Positions 18,629 through 27,316 of a stretch of DNA of 64,000 nucleotides are shown here, one piece after another. Location: assembly GCA_964428795.1 (NCBI GenBank), contig CAYRZL010000003.1:1-64000 (forward strand). Direction: 5' to 3'. How positions within the stretch are numbered: position 1 is the stretch's first letter; every line of letters starts with the position of its first letter. Source of the DNA: CAYRZL01 sp964428795. GTDB taxonomy: Bacteria; Bacillota; Clostridia; Lachnospirales; Lachnospiraceae. The translations under genes were made by a program, and so were the position numbers. Under the pieces are notes generated by a model. It ran no database searches. It saw only the letters and a list, made by a program, of their open reading frames with translations, and had not been told where the DNA came from.

Positions 18629-19435
18629 ATGCCAGGCGGAGGAATCGGAGGAATCGTAGGCAGTCTTGCCGGCGGCATGGGCGGCGGCATGGGCGGCGGT
18701 ATGGGCGGCGGCATGATGGGTGGTATGGGCGGTATGAACGGTCAGAACACTCGGAATGCATCGGCCTCTCAGAATAATCAGTCCTCTTATGACGTTTATG
18801 ATGTAGACCGCTGGAAACGTGCGGATGGCATGGATGAATCATCGACAAATGTGCAGATGGTTCGGGATGCCTGGGACAGAAAGGATGCTGAAAAAAAAGC
18901 TGCAAAAAAAGAAAAAGCCCTGTTGAAGAAAAGTAAAAGAAAGATGACAGGTATTTTTGCAAAAAAAGAAAGAAAAGCAGCAGAGGAAGCAGTGTCCGCT
19001 GAAATGGAAAGACCAAGGACGGGTACGATCCATACTTCTGAAATGAAGAAAGCTGAGCACAATATTGAGTCGGTTGAGCCGGCCGGAGGGACTGTATCTG
19101 CCGGTGCGGACAGAATACCGGTATTATTGCAAAATGAGGAGTATATTCAAGGAAAAAGATGTAATTACCTCGGTCTGGAAACACCATCCGGTATCGAGCC
19201 ATTTGTAACTTCAAATCCATTAAATTCGGTTATATTGGCTGTTGACAGTTTGTCTATGGGGTCTTTGATGCTGAATCAGGTGAAAAGACCGGAAGGGAAG
19301 CTGCCGGAACATACTGTGCCGGAGAAAGGTTTTTCCGGAACTGCCGGAGAGATGGAGCGTGAATCTGCAACAGATTATATGGATGCTTTTCGTGAAAACC
19401 GGGAAAACAGAAAATATAGTGTTCATATTGTGTGA
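18629..19435 (+). CDS. Gly/Met-rich protein of unknown function
   Basis: A 268-residue protein that I do not recognise. The first 37 residues are almost only Gly and Met, with GGM and GGGM repeats. A Lys/Ala-rich, probably helical stretch follows (about 85-125, EKKAAKKEKALLKKSKRK). The C-terminal part is mixed and has no signal peptide or membrane helix, so it should be cytosolic. AAAGGAG is 9 bases before the ATG. It follows the SPFH gene by 81 bases, and a terminator follows it. Clustered Met residues can bind soft metals, but nothing here proves that. Confidence 0.6.
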   Translation: MPGGGIGGIVGSLAGGMGGGMGGGMGGGMMGGMGGMNGQNTRNASASQNNQSSYDVYDVDRWKRADGMDESSTNVQMVRDAWDRKDAEKKAAKKEKALLKKSKRKMTGIFAKKERKAAEEAVSAEMERPRTGTIHTSEMKKAEHNIESVEPAGGTVSAGADRIPVLLQNEEYIQGKRCNYLGLETPSGIEPFVTSNPLNSVILAVDSLSMGSLMLNQVKRPEGKLPEHTVPEKGFSGTAGEMERESATDYMDAFRENRENRKYSVHIV

Positions 19436-19444
19436 TAAAAAAGT

Positions 19445-19488
19445 GAAGTCTTGCGGACGGATGTTCAAAAGGTGCGCAGGACTTTTTT
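19445..19488 (+). terminator. Terminator after the Gly/Met-rich gene
   Basis: A 10-bp stem (19446-19455 with 19475-19484, one G-T pair) is followed by T residues to 19488. It would separate the ATPase-SPFH-GGM unit from the lipoprotein-permease unit, or reduce read-through into it. Confidence 0.65.
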
Positions 19489-19547
19489 GCCGCTGAGAAG
19501 GTGGCAGCATTGGAAAAAGCGGTTGGTTTTTGGAGTGTGTACAGATT

Positions 19548-21386
19548 ATGAGAAAAACAAAACAAATTGTAGCCATAATATTAGTTGTATGTTTAACAAT
19601 GATGCTGGGCGGCTGTCGTTACAGCGACACGATGGAGGAGATTCTGTACAGTGCCTATAAGGATGGAGCAATCAATCTGAATGCTCCTTTTCAAATGGCA
19701 GAAAATGAATTGGACAATGAGGATAAGAGCGATCAGTTGAAGGATTTGGAACAGCAGGACGACTCGGAGCGAAAAAATGAGTCCGAAAGTCTGGGACTTG
19801 CAGAGGATTCGGAATCAGATGAGGCAGATACGGACAGCGGGTATATGGTTGCCTACAGTAACAGCGGCAAGAGCACCGGAACCTCGGATCAGACAAAAAA
19901 AACTTCGGATGCAGATAATGCGGTGACAAATGCGGATGAAGGATCTGACTCCAAATCGAATGATGGACAGACCGATTCCAATGGCGGAGGCACCGATCAT
20001 TCGGATGAGGATTCTTCCAGTGTGGGTCATTCATCCCCAACGAAAGAGGAGGAAAACGGGAAGGACGGGGTTACAGGCGATGACGGAGAAGATCCCAACG
20101 GCGATAATTCTGAAGATACGGACAAAACCATAGTTTCCCCCGGCGGTGAGCAGGAGCCGATTCCAACCGGTGATACCGTTGCCGCTGTAGGAGCATTGGC
20201 AGAGATGCTTGTTATATTGGGCTGTGAGGACTCCCTTATAGCCACGGATGCACAGACTGCGCAGAAGGCTCAGAATATTTCAGCATTTGAGGGGCTTTCC
20301 GGTGCGGAAGCATTGTGGGAAGGAGATGGTCTGGCAGGTCTTGGATCTGCAGGCTTTGACCGGTTGATGGAATTAAAACCGGATCTGATTCTGGAGCTCA
20401 GCGGAACAAGCACGTTCAGCGATGCGCAGATCAGCACACTGAAAGCAAACGGTTCAAAGTATCTTTCTCTTGCAGCAATGACGACTGCGGCGGATATTGA
20501 AACGGATATGTACACACTGGGAAGCATGCTGGGAGATGAAGCAAAGCAGCGCGCCGAGGATTATATTACCTGGATGGATAGTACCTTATCAGAGTTAAAA
20601 TCCATATCAAACAAGTATGAAACCTGTTATACATTGTATGTGGATGACTGGGATTTTGATGTTCAGATATCCCTGGACGGTACTGTTTTGGAACAGGGAG
20701 CTGCAGTCATAGATTCCTATAAAAATGAAGGAGCTATGTGCATCAGCAATCTGCTGACTTATGCGGGAGTCAAGAATACGTCTTCCATACAGCCTTATAG
20801 CGCATCAAAATTCAGGGGATATTTTCTTCCGATGACAACGCTGGAGGGAAATGAGGCTTTTTCCTTTACAAGAGGAGCTCTGGGATCCATGGTATATTCC
20901 AGAAGCTATGCATGGACCACGCCTAACAGCCTGGCGGGTACGGAAGAGGAAAATAAAATGACTGAGCTACCCTACGCACTGGGCGGAGGAGAGGCTTTCC
21001 AGTATATTCTGGTGGCAGATCAGTATGTAGCCGCCGGCATTAATGCTTCAAAAGAAACAGAATACGGTATGTGGAGTATATTCACGGACAAAATCACAAA
21101 TGAGTCCGGGGATATAGAATTTGTGGGGTATAACCTGGGATCGAGAATGGTGGCTTCCAGACTTGCCCAGGATGGCAGCTACGATGTGCTCGTCAATCCC
21201 CAGGGCTATTCTGACTGGACAAAAGGGGGATGTGAGAGTGTGCTGGAAGCAGTGTGGGCTGCATACAGTATATCCGGCATCATTGATGAAAGCACCATGG
21301 AAAATTACATATTAGAATTTTATTCCAATTTTTATAATACATCACTAACAGATGAAGAACTGTCAGGGATTCTGGAGGGCAATTAA
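19548..21386 (+). CDS. ABC transporter substrate-binding lipoprotein with long acidic linker
   Basis: A 612-residue exported lipoprotein. The signal peptide ends in a lipobox (L-G-G-C, Cys about residue 22). Residues about 50-200 form an acidic Asp/Glu/Ser/Gly-rich linker with little order. From about 205 on the sequence resembles a TroA/BtuF-type binding protein (VAAVGALAEMLVILGCEDSL, then RLMELKPDLILELSG). It is therefore probably the receptor of the two FecCD permeases that follow. The start is the ATG at 19548, with a weak TTGGAG 12 bases upstream. Binding proteins of this class normally lack the ~150-residue linker, which may let the domain reach through the thick wall. The ligand is unknown. 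Confidence 0.75.
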   Translation: MRKTKQIVAIILVVCLTMMLGGCRYSDTMEEILYSAYKDGAINLNAPFQMAENELDNEDKSDQLKDLEQQDDSERKNESESLGLAEDSESDEADTDSGYMVAYSNSGKSTGTSDQTKKTSDADNAVTNADEGSDSKSNDGQTDSNGGGTDHSDEDSSSVGHSSPTKEEENGKDGVTGDDGEDPNGDNSEDTDKTIVSPGGEQEPIPTGDTVAAVGALAEMLVILGCEDSLIATDAQTAQKAQNISAFEGLSGAEALWEGDGLAGLGSAGFDRLMELKPDLILELSGTSTFSDAQISTLKANGSKYLSLAAMTTAADIETDMYTLGSMLGDEAKQRAEDYITWMDSTLSELKSISNKYETCYTLYVDDWDFDVQISLDGTVLEQGAAVIDSYKNEGAMCISNLLTYAGVKNTSSIQPYSASKFRGYFLPMTTLEGNEAFSFTRGALGSMVYSRSYAWTTPNSLAGTEEENKMTELPYALGGGEAFQYILVADQYVAAGINASKETEYGMWSIFTDKITNESGDIEFVGYNLGSRMVASRLAQDGSYDVLVNPQGYSDWTKGGCESVLEAVWAAYSISGIIDESTMENYILEFYSNFYNTSLTDEELSGILEGN

Positions 21387-22634
21387 ATGAAGCGGGACAG
21401 AATGCAGCGGGAAATTCTGGACAATCAGATACGACTGAAGATGAATGAGGGAAAAGACACCGAATTATTTTCCGAGGTAGAGAAGAGACGTTTTTCCATG
21501 TCGAAAGAGGGGAAACGGTGTCTGATTCTCGGTATAATTCTGGTCGTGGTTTTGATTCTTTCTATTTTTTTCGTGGTGGAGAGTCTGTCTATGTACACCT
21601 CTCCGGCAATTATGTCGGAGACGGTCATGCGGCGGGTCAGTGATCTGGTGGATATTTTGTCCGGAAACAGAAGCCAGAGCCAGATTCACTGGTTTATCTT
21701 CCAGTTTATATCGGCGGCTGTGGCAGGGATTATGCTGTCCTTGGCAGGAATCTGTTTTCAATCCACATTTCAAAATCCCATGGCTTCTCCGACCATGCTG
21801 GGTGTTCAATCGGGAGGAACCATAGGTTCCCTGATATACTGCACGTTCTTTTTTGTGCCTATGATATCGCCGATGTTGTCCATGGGGTCAAGCAACGGTC
21901 TTGATCTGCTCATGGTGGAATATGAAAATATGTCCATGTTTCAGAAGGTGGGGCAGTATTTCTTTACGCTGGCAGGATGCATGATCGTAGTGATTATCGT
22001 CATGCTCATGGCGAAGGTGGCAGGAAGAGGAAAGATCGCCACGGTGCCTTTGATGGTAGGCGGTACCATCTTCAGCAGCTGTGTTTCAAAAATTATCAAT
22101 CTGGTGGAATATTATGAGACAATCACGGGAGCGGATGAATCCATTATAGAGGAAGTACAGTCCATGCAATCGGGAACCTTTACCCCTATCTGGCAGCCGC
22201 TGATCATGGTGTGTTTTCTGATCACTGCAGTACCGCCGATCATACTGGCGCTGGTAGGCAGAAACAGATTAAATGTCATGACCTACGGAGAAGAGGAGGC
22301 CAGAGCGCTGGGTGTTTCCATCCGTACCACCCGGGTGTATTACATAGTTGTCAGTACTTTATTGACAGCATCTGTTATTGCATTCTGCGGAAATATCGCT
22401 TTTGTTGGTTTGATTGTTCCTCATTTTGCCAGATTTATTGTGGGAAATGATTTCAGACATCTGGTGCCGGCGTCAGCATTTTTGGGAGGGATTTTTATGC
22501 TGGTCGCATGGGATGTTTCCTATTCGGTGTCTATGGTGGTAAATACAGGAATGATTGTAAGTGTGCTGGGCAGTGTGCTGTTCGCAGTATTTATGATTGT
22601 ATACAGGAGGCGCGGAAATGCAGATTGGGCTTAA
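21387..22634 (+). CDS. FecCD-type ABC permease (first)
   Basis: A 415-residue permease of the iron-chelate/vitamin B12 importer class, with about ten membrane helices. A charged, cytosolic N-terminal stretch of about 45 residues precedes the first helix. Family motifs include FQSTFQNPMASPTMLGVQSGG and the ATPase-contact region GEEEARALGVSIRTTR, then FCGNIAFVGLIVPHFAR. The ATG directly follows the lipoprotein stop, with GGAGGG upstream. It overlaps the next permease by 17 bases. Confidence 0.9.
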   Translation: MKRDRMQREILDNQIRLKMNEGKDTELFSEVEKRRFSMSKEGKRCLILGIILVVVLILSIFFVVESLSMYTSPAIMSETVMRRVSDLVDILSGNRSQSQIHWFIFQFISAAVAGIMLSLAGICFQSTFQNPMASPTMLGVQSGGTIGSLIYCTFFFVPMISPMLSMGSSNGLDLLMVEYENMSMFQKVGQYFFTLAGCMIVVIIVMLMAKVAGRGKIATVPLMVGGTIFSSCVSKIINLVEYYETITGADESIIEEVQSMQSGTFTPIWQPLIMVCFLITAVPPIILALVGRNRLNVMTYGEEEARALGVSIRTTRVYYIVVSTLLTASVIAFCGNIAFVGLIVPHFARFIVGNDFRHLVPASAFLGGIFMLVAWDVSYSVSMVVNTGMIVSVLGSVLFAVFMIVYRRRGNADWA

Positions 22635-23751
22635 TGAAATCAGAAATATGTGCAAGGCTGACAACCGTCGGCTGAAAAAAAGAATTTGGATCGTGGGGCT
22701 CGTACTGCTGGCTCTTTTCTGTGTATTTGTATGTTCCAGAACGACAGCTCTCGGATTTGTATCCCCTCTGCAGGCGCTGGATAATCTGTTTGTGGCGCTT
22801 AGATTGCAGCTTTCCAGACTTGTGGATGGCGCTTTGTATGCAAACCGGAGACTGGTAATGGCAGATCAGGAATATTATCTGGAAACTCTGGGACGTTTTC
22901 AGGCGGCAGTTACCATCGTGGCTTTGGGAGCGGCGCTGTCTGTAGCGGGAGCAGTGTTTCAGTGTGCGTTTCGCAATCCGATCGCCACACCGTCCATGAT
23001 AGGTACCTCCAGCGGAATCCGGATCATCAATATGATCCTGGTACTGATGTATTCCACGGGAGCTTACACTATGATAAAGGAGAGGATGATCATTTCCTAT
23101 ATCGGATCTCTGGTGATACTTGGGATCCTTATGGGAGTGGCAAGGCTCATGTCAAAACAGAGGGTGTCCTCTGCGGATATTCTGCTGATCGGTACGGTTT
23201 TTACCCGTATCGCCATGCAGGTAGTCAGCTATGTACAGGCAAATGTGCTTGAGGATGATGATTATCTGGTGCTGCAGGAACTGAATATATATGGTTCCGG
23301 TACTGGAACTACCAAAGGAGTGGGGATTGCGCTGATCGTGATCGTGGCGGCTCTCATTCCTATTTATCTGACCAGAATGTCCTTAAATACCCTGAGCTTT
23401 GGGGATGAGGATGCCCGTTGCCTGGGCATACGGGCTTCTGTGCTGCGGGGTATATCCCTGATCTGCAGCACGCTGCTGTCCGTATCTACTCTGGTGTATC
23501 TGGGAGATGTGGGAATGCTCTCCATGCTGATTCCGGTGGTGTGTCGTTATACCTTTGGTTCGGATACCCGGTATCTGCTGGTAGGGAGCGCCTTTTGCGG
23601 GGCATTGCTCATGCTGATCTGCAGAATTATCGTCTCCGCGTTTGCATTTAATGAGTATCTGAGTGTGATATCCATAGGAACCATTGTGGAAGTGATCGCG
23701 GCGCCGCTGATGATATTTGTTATATTCAAAAACAGAAGAGGATGGGAATAA
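22618..23751 (+). CDS. FecCD-type ABC permease (second)
   Basis: A 377-residue permease of the same class as its neighbour, pairing with it as a heterodimer. Matching motifs are FQCAFRNPIATPSMIGTSSG, GDEDARCLGIRAS and LGDVGMLSMLIPVVCRYTFG. The ATG at 22618 is chosen because AGGAGG ends 7 bases before it; it overlaps the first permease by 17 bases. The final FVGLIVPH-type loop is changed to MLSMLIPVV, a milder version of the motif. Confidence 0.9.
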   Translation: MQIGLNEIRNMCKADNRRLKKRIWIVGLVLLALFCVFVCSRTTALGFVSPLQALDNLFVALRLQLSRLVDGALYANRRLVMADQEYYLETLGRFQAAVTIVALGAALSVAGAVFQCAFRNPIATPSMIGTSSGIRIINMILVLMYSTGAYTMIKERMIISYIGSLVILGILMGVARLMSKQRVSSADILLIGTVFTRIAMQVVSYVQANVLEDDDYLVLQELNIYGSGTGTTKGVGIALIVIVAALIPIYLTRMSLNTLSFGDEDARCLGIRASVLRGISLICSTLLSVSTLVYLGDVGMLSMLIPVVCRYTFGSDTRYLLVGSAFCGALLMLICRIIVSAFAFNEYLSVISIGTIVEVIAAPLMIFVIFKNRRGWE

Positions 23752-23754
23752 ACA

Positions 23755-24963
23755 ATGAGAGTGAAACCAACAAAAAGTATGATCGGATATATCATTGTCC
23801 TGATTCTTTCTCTGGCTCCGGCTGTTCTGGTGAACCGTCCGGCGGGATATCTTCCCTTTTTCGCACTGCTGTTCTATGGTATTTTATCTGCGGCACAGTT
23901 GATATTGGTGAAAAAAAAGTTTGCTTTAAGTATTGTCGGCGTGGAGGGAAACTGCTTTCGGAGTGACACGGGAGAGTTTGGTATCTGGATGGAAAATAAA
24001 AGCTGTTTGCCGGTACCAAATATATATGTAAGTTTTTTTATACGAAGCAAAAATGGAAAAGAACGTCACAGCTATCCCATGCACCTTACCATGTCTCCAA
24101 AGGAAAAGAGAAGGTTCGAGGTTGAAGCGGATTTTTCCCATATCGGAATGTTCGAGACAGGTTTGGAAGAACTGAGAATCTATGATCTGCTGGGCATCAT
24201 ATGTATGGAATGCCCGGTGGAAGAAGTAAAACAGGTGGCGGTGCTTCCGCGCCAGTATTATCTGGACGATCTGCCGGTCAGTGACGTGGCACTGAATGAG
24301 AGCAACCGCTCAGTGACGGCAGCTTCTCTCTCCGGTTACGATTATACCGGTGTGCGGGAGTACGCTTACGGAGATCCCATGAAAATGATCCAGTGGAAGC
24401 TCACAGCCCACGCCTGTACTTTGGTGACAAAACAGATGGAGAGTTATACAAATGTGGGAATGACAGCGGTTTTGGATTTTAGGATTCCCCCCTATGAGGC
24501 GGATGTCCGCCTGTCCATGCTTGACAGTGTGGCGGAGGCTGGAAGCACTCTTGGGGATTTTGCCAGAAGACAGGGACTTGATTTTGACATGATGTTTTTC
24601 GGACTGGAAGGAAAGCGGCGGGAGATGCCTCATTCTTCGGAAGAGTTCATGCCTTTTTTAGAGGATATTTGTATTGCAGACGGAGACAGGGAATGCAATG
24701 TGGTTTCTATTTTAAGGGAGGACTGTACCAATGTTCATGGTCAGTCAAACGTTATTTTATGTACCTCATGGCTGGATGAGGAGGTTGTCACCGCATTGAT
24801 TTTCCTGAAGCATTGTGGGAAAAGACCCATGCTGATACTGTTCATGCCGGAGCTGATTCATGACAGGGAAAAGGAAGCCATGCTCAGTCCTATGCATGTG
24901 TTAAGATGCGCGGATATACATACAATGGTAGCTTCGTCCGCAGAAGGGCTGGTGATGGGATGA
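23755..24963 (+). CDS. DUF58 domain protein
   Basis: A 402-residue membrane protein. Two membrane helices lie near the N-terminus (about 9-45). An extended domain follows with the DUF58 core S-G-Y-D-Y-T-G-V-R-E-Y, G-D-P-M-K-M-I-Q-W-K-L-T-A-H at about 190-225, followed by a VWA-like region. DUF58 proteins almost always accompany MoxR ATPases. It starts 3 bases after the second permease and overlaps the next gene (ATGA), tying the MoxR module to the transporter operon. Confidence 0.85.
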   Translation: MRVKPTKSMIGYIIVLILSLAPAVLVNRPAGYLPFFALLFYGILSAAQLILVKKKFALSIVGVEGNCFRSDTGEFGIWMENKSCLPVPNIYVSFFIRSKNGKERHSYPMHLTMSPKEKRRFEVEADFSHIGMFETGLEELRIYDLLGIICMECPVEEVKQVAVLPRQYYLDDLPVSDVALNESNRSVTAASLSGYDYTGVREYAYGDPMKMIQWKLTAHACTLVTKQMESYTNVGMTAVLDFRIPPYEADVRLSMLDSVAEAGSTLGDFARRQGLDFDMMFFGLEGKRREMPHSSEEFMPFLEDICIADGDRECNVVSILREDCTNVHGQSNVILCTSWLDEEVVTALIFLKHCGKRPMLILFMPELIHDREKEAMLSPMHVLRCADIHTMVASSAEGLVMG

Positions 24964-26318
24964 AGAAATATTTAACGGGACATATCTGGGAATGGCTGTT
25001 GTGCACTCTGATGTCGGCAACAATGCTCATCACATTTTCGCAGGGATTTTATATTCCGAATAAGGTGGCGGACAGCTTTCCCCTTGCGCTTATTGTATCG
25101 GCGGTGGTTTTATTCCTTTTGTTGCTCACAGGATACAACCGGGTGGGGATGATCCTGTTTCCCATTTGTCTGGTTTTGCTGGGGATCTGCTTCTTTTTCT
25201 GGCTGAGGATAAATGAAATAGATATTGTGGATAAGGAGGGCAGCGCTACCGCCATATACATCTATTGCTTTGCCGCTATTATTTTTCCGTTGATTACATA
25301 TCTGCTGGCAAGAGGGAGAGTTGGCATCTGCGCCCTGTTTTTGATCGGCATCTGTCTGTTCGGTGTTATAGACTATTTGAATTATGACATGAAAGTCTGG
25401 TGCTGCGCAGTTTTTGTATGCTGCGGACCTGCCCTGTTTGCTCTGCGGATGTATCGGATAAAGTCTTTGCAGGGAAGCGCTTTTGCACCGGAGTTTTTCA
25501 AGCTGTTCCGGACAGCTGTTTTGGTAGGTGTGTTTGCACTGGCACTGGCATTTGCTGTGTATGGAGGGATCATCAGACCCTTGTCCCCGCCTACGGCAAC
25601 GGTGAATCTGGTGACAAAATATATGCGGTGGGAGATACTTGAGAAGACCGGCATCACGGACAGTTATACGGTTCCGGATGAACTGCTGAGTGCAAGAAAC
25701 AAAGACAGCACTACCTCCTCCCAGAAACAGAAGGAAGAGGAAGAAAACGAGGAAGGAAGAGAGCAGCAGAACGGACAGGAGGATGACAGTGACAATCAGA
25801 AAGATACGGACGGAATCAAATCCTCTCTGGGAGATGAAACCGGAGGCGGAGATGGCCAGGAAGTGTATTATAGGATGATCCGTCTCACAGAGATTCTTCT
25901 GGACAAGCTGCCGCTCATTATTATCCTACTGTGTATCGTCATCGTCTGCATACCGTTGTTAAAGTGCTATTTGTGGAAGAAAAAAATAAAACAGGCATGG
26001 GCGCTGACCGCAACAGAACGGGCTATATGGATGGGAAAATACTATCTGACAAAGTTCAGACGACTTGGGTATAAGCGGCTGCCCTGGCAGACGGAGCGGG
26101 AATATGTACAAAACATGGGAACTACCCTTGGAAACTATACGGAAGGTACCCTTTCCCTGTCAGAACTGATGGAAATATACATAAGAGCAAGATATGGCGG
26201 TGAGGAGCCTACGAGGGAAGAAGATCAGAAGCTGATGGAATTTTACCCTGTGTTTCGGAATAATTACCGCAGAAAGAAAGGCAATATCAATTATTTACTG
26301 AAATATTTTAAGATATAG
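24960..26318 (+). CDS. Polytopic membrane protein with DUF4129-like C-terminus
   Basis: A 452-residue protein with about seven N-terminal membrane helices. A highly charged extracellular segment (about 235-300, Glu/Asp/Gln/Lys-rich) and one more helix (about 315-335) follow. The cytosolic C-terminal domain resembles DUF4129 (YYLTKFRRLGYKRLPWQTER). In MoxR/DUF58 loci this place is usually taken by a protein that also carries a transglutaminase-like domain; none is visible here. The ATG at 24960 overlaps the DUF58 stop. It lies 14 bases before the MoxR gene. Confidence 0.7.
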   Translation: MKKYLTGHIWEWLLCTLMSATMLITFSQGFYIPNKVADSFPLALIVSAVVLFLLLLTGYNRVGMILFPICLVLLGICFFFWLRINEIDIVDKEGSATAIYIYCFAAIIFPLITYLLARGRVGICALFLIGICLFGVIDYLNYDMKVWCCAVFVCCGPALFALRMYRIKSLQGSAFAPEFFKLFRTAVLVGVFALALAFAVYGGIIRPLSPPTATVNLVTKYMRWEILEKTGITDSYTVPDELLSARNKDSTTSSQKQKEEEENEEGREQQNGQEDDSDNQKDTDGIKSSLGDETGGGDGQEVYYRMIRLTEILLDKLPLIIILLCIVIVCIPLLKCYLWKKKIKQAWALTATERAIWMGKYYLTKFRRLGYKRLPWQTEREYVQNMGTTLGNYTEGTLSLSELMEIYIRARYGGEEPTREEDQKLMEFYPVFRNNYRRKKGNINYLLKYFKI

Positions 26319-26332
26319 GAGGAAACATTGAA

Positions 26333-27298
26333 ATGGAACAAAACATCTCAGGACTTACAGCTCAGGAAAGTGAATATGCGCTGCGGCTGATAAACAGCGT
26401 AATTGAGAATGTGGAGAAAGAAATCGTGGGCAAGCGTGAGGCCATTGAACTGGTTCTGACTGCGCTTCTGACCCAGGGGCATGTACTTTTGGAGGACGTA
26501 CCCGGTGTGGGAAAGACAAGCCTGATCTCTGCGGTTGCAAAGAGTATAGACTGTGGATTCAAACGTATACAGTTCACGCCGGATCTGATGCCATCAGATG
26601 TGACCGGATTTTCCGTATATAACCAGAAAACCGGAGAATTTGAGTTTCGTCCCGGAGCAGTCATGAGCAATCTGATCCTTGCAGACGAGATCAACCGGGC
26701 ATCGGCAAAGACCCAGGCATCTCTCCTGGAAGCAATGGAGGAAAAACAGGTGACAGTAGATTCCATGACTTACAAACTGGAACCGCCCTTTATGGTCATG
26801 GCAACCCAGAATCCGGTGGAGTCTTTCGGAACCTACCCGCTGCCTGAAGCTCAGATCGATCGTTTTGTACTAAAACTCAAAATTGGTTATCCAAGCGTGG
26901 AGGAGGAGCAGCAGATCATACATGCAAAATCCACAGGCGGTGCGGAATTGTCGGCAGTCATCACCAGAGATGAGGTAATCTGGCTGACACAGATCGCGAC
27001 GAAGGTTTATATGGATAAGGATATTGAGCGATATATCGTGGAGCTGGTATCTGCTACCCGGACAAATTCAAAGGTAACACTTGGATCCTCGCCCCGTGGT
27101 TCTATCGCTCTGAGCAGGACCGCGAAGGTAAGAGCACTGTTTTCAGGGAGAGGATATGTAATCCCGGATGATGTGAAATATATGGCGCCTTATGTGCTGG
27201 CACATCGTCTGATACTCAGTCACGAGGCAAAAGCGCAGCGAATCATGCCGGAGAAAATTATAAAGGAAATTCTGGACAGTGTGATCGCACCATCCTAA
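26333..27298 (+). CDS. MoxR-family AAA+ ATPase
   Basis: A 321-residue AAA_3 ATPase. Walker A is EDVPGVGKTS (about 62-70), Walker B LILADEINRA, and the MoxR signature TQNPVESFGTYPLPEAQIDRF is present. MoxR proteins act as chaperone-like ATPases that mature partner proteins, often with metal cofactors or VWA domains. AGGAGG precedes the ATG. It ends the DUF58-DUF4129-MoxR unit, 18 bases before a large secreted protein gene, suggesting that its client could be one of the surface proteins. Confidence 0.93.
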   Translation: MEQNISGLTAQESEYALRLINSVIENVEKEIVGKREAIELVLTALLTQGHVLLEDVPGVGKTSLISAVAKSIDCGFKRIQFTPDLMPSDVTGFSVYNQKTGEFEFRPGAVMSNLILADEINRASAKTQASLLEAMEEKQVTVDSMTYKLEPPFMVMATQNPVESFGTYPLPEAQIDRFVLKLKIGYPSVEEEQQIIHAKSTGGAELSAVITRDEVIWLTQIATKVYMDKDIERYIVELVSATRTNSKVTLGSSPRGSIALSRTAKVRALFSGRGYVIPDDVKYMAPYVLAHRLILSHEAKAQRIMPEKIIKEILDSVIAPS

Positions 27299-27316
27299 AA
27301 GTAAAGGAGGAAAGAC

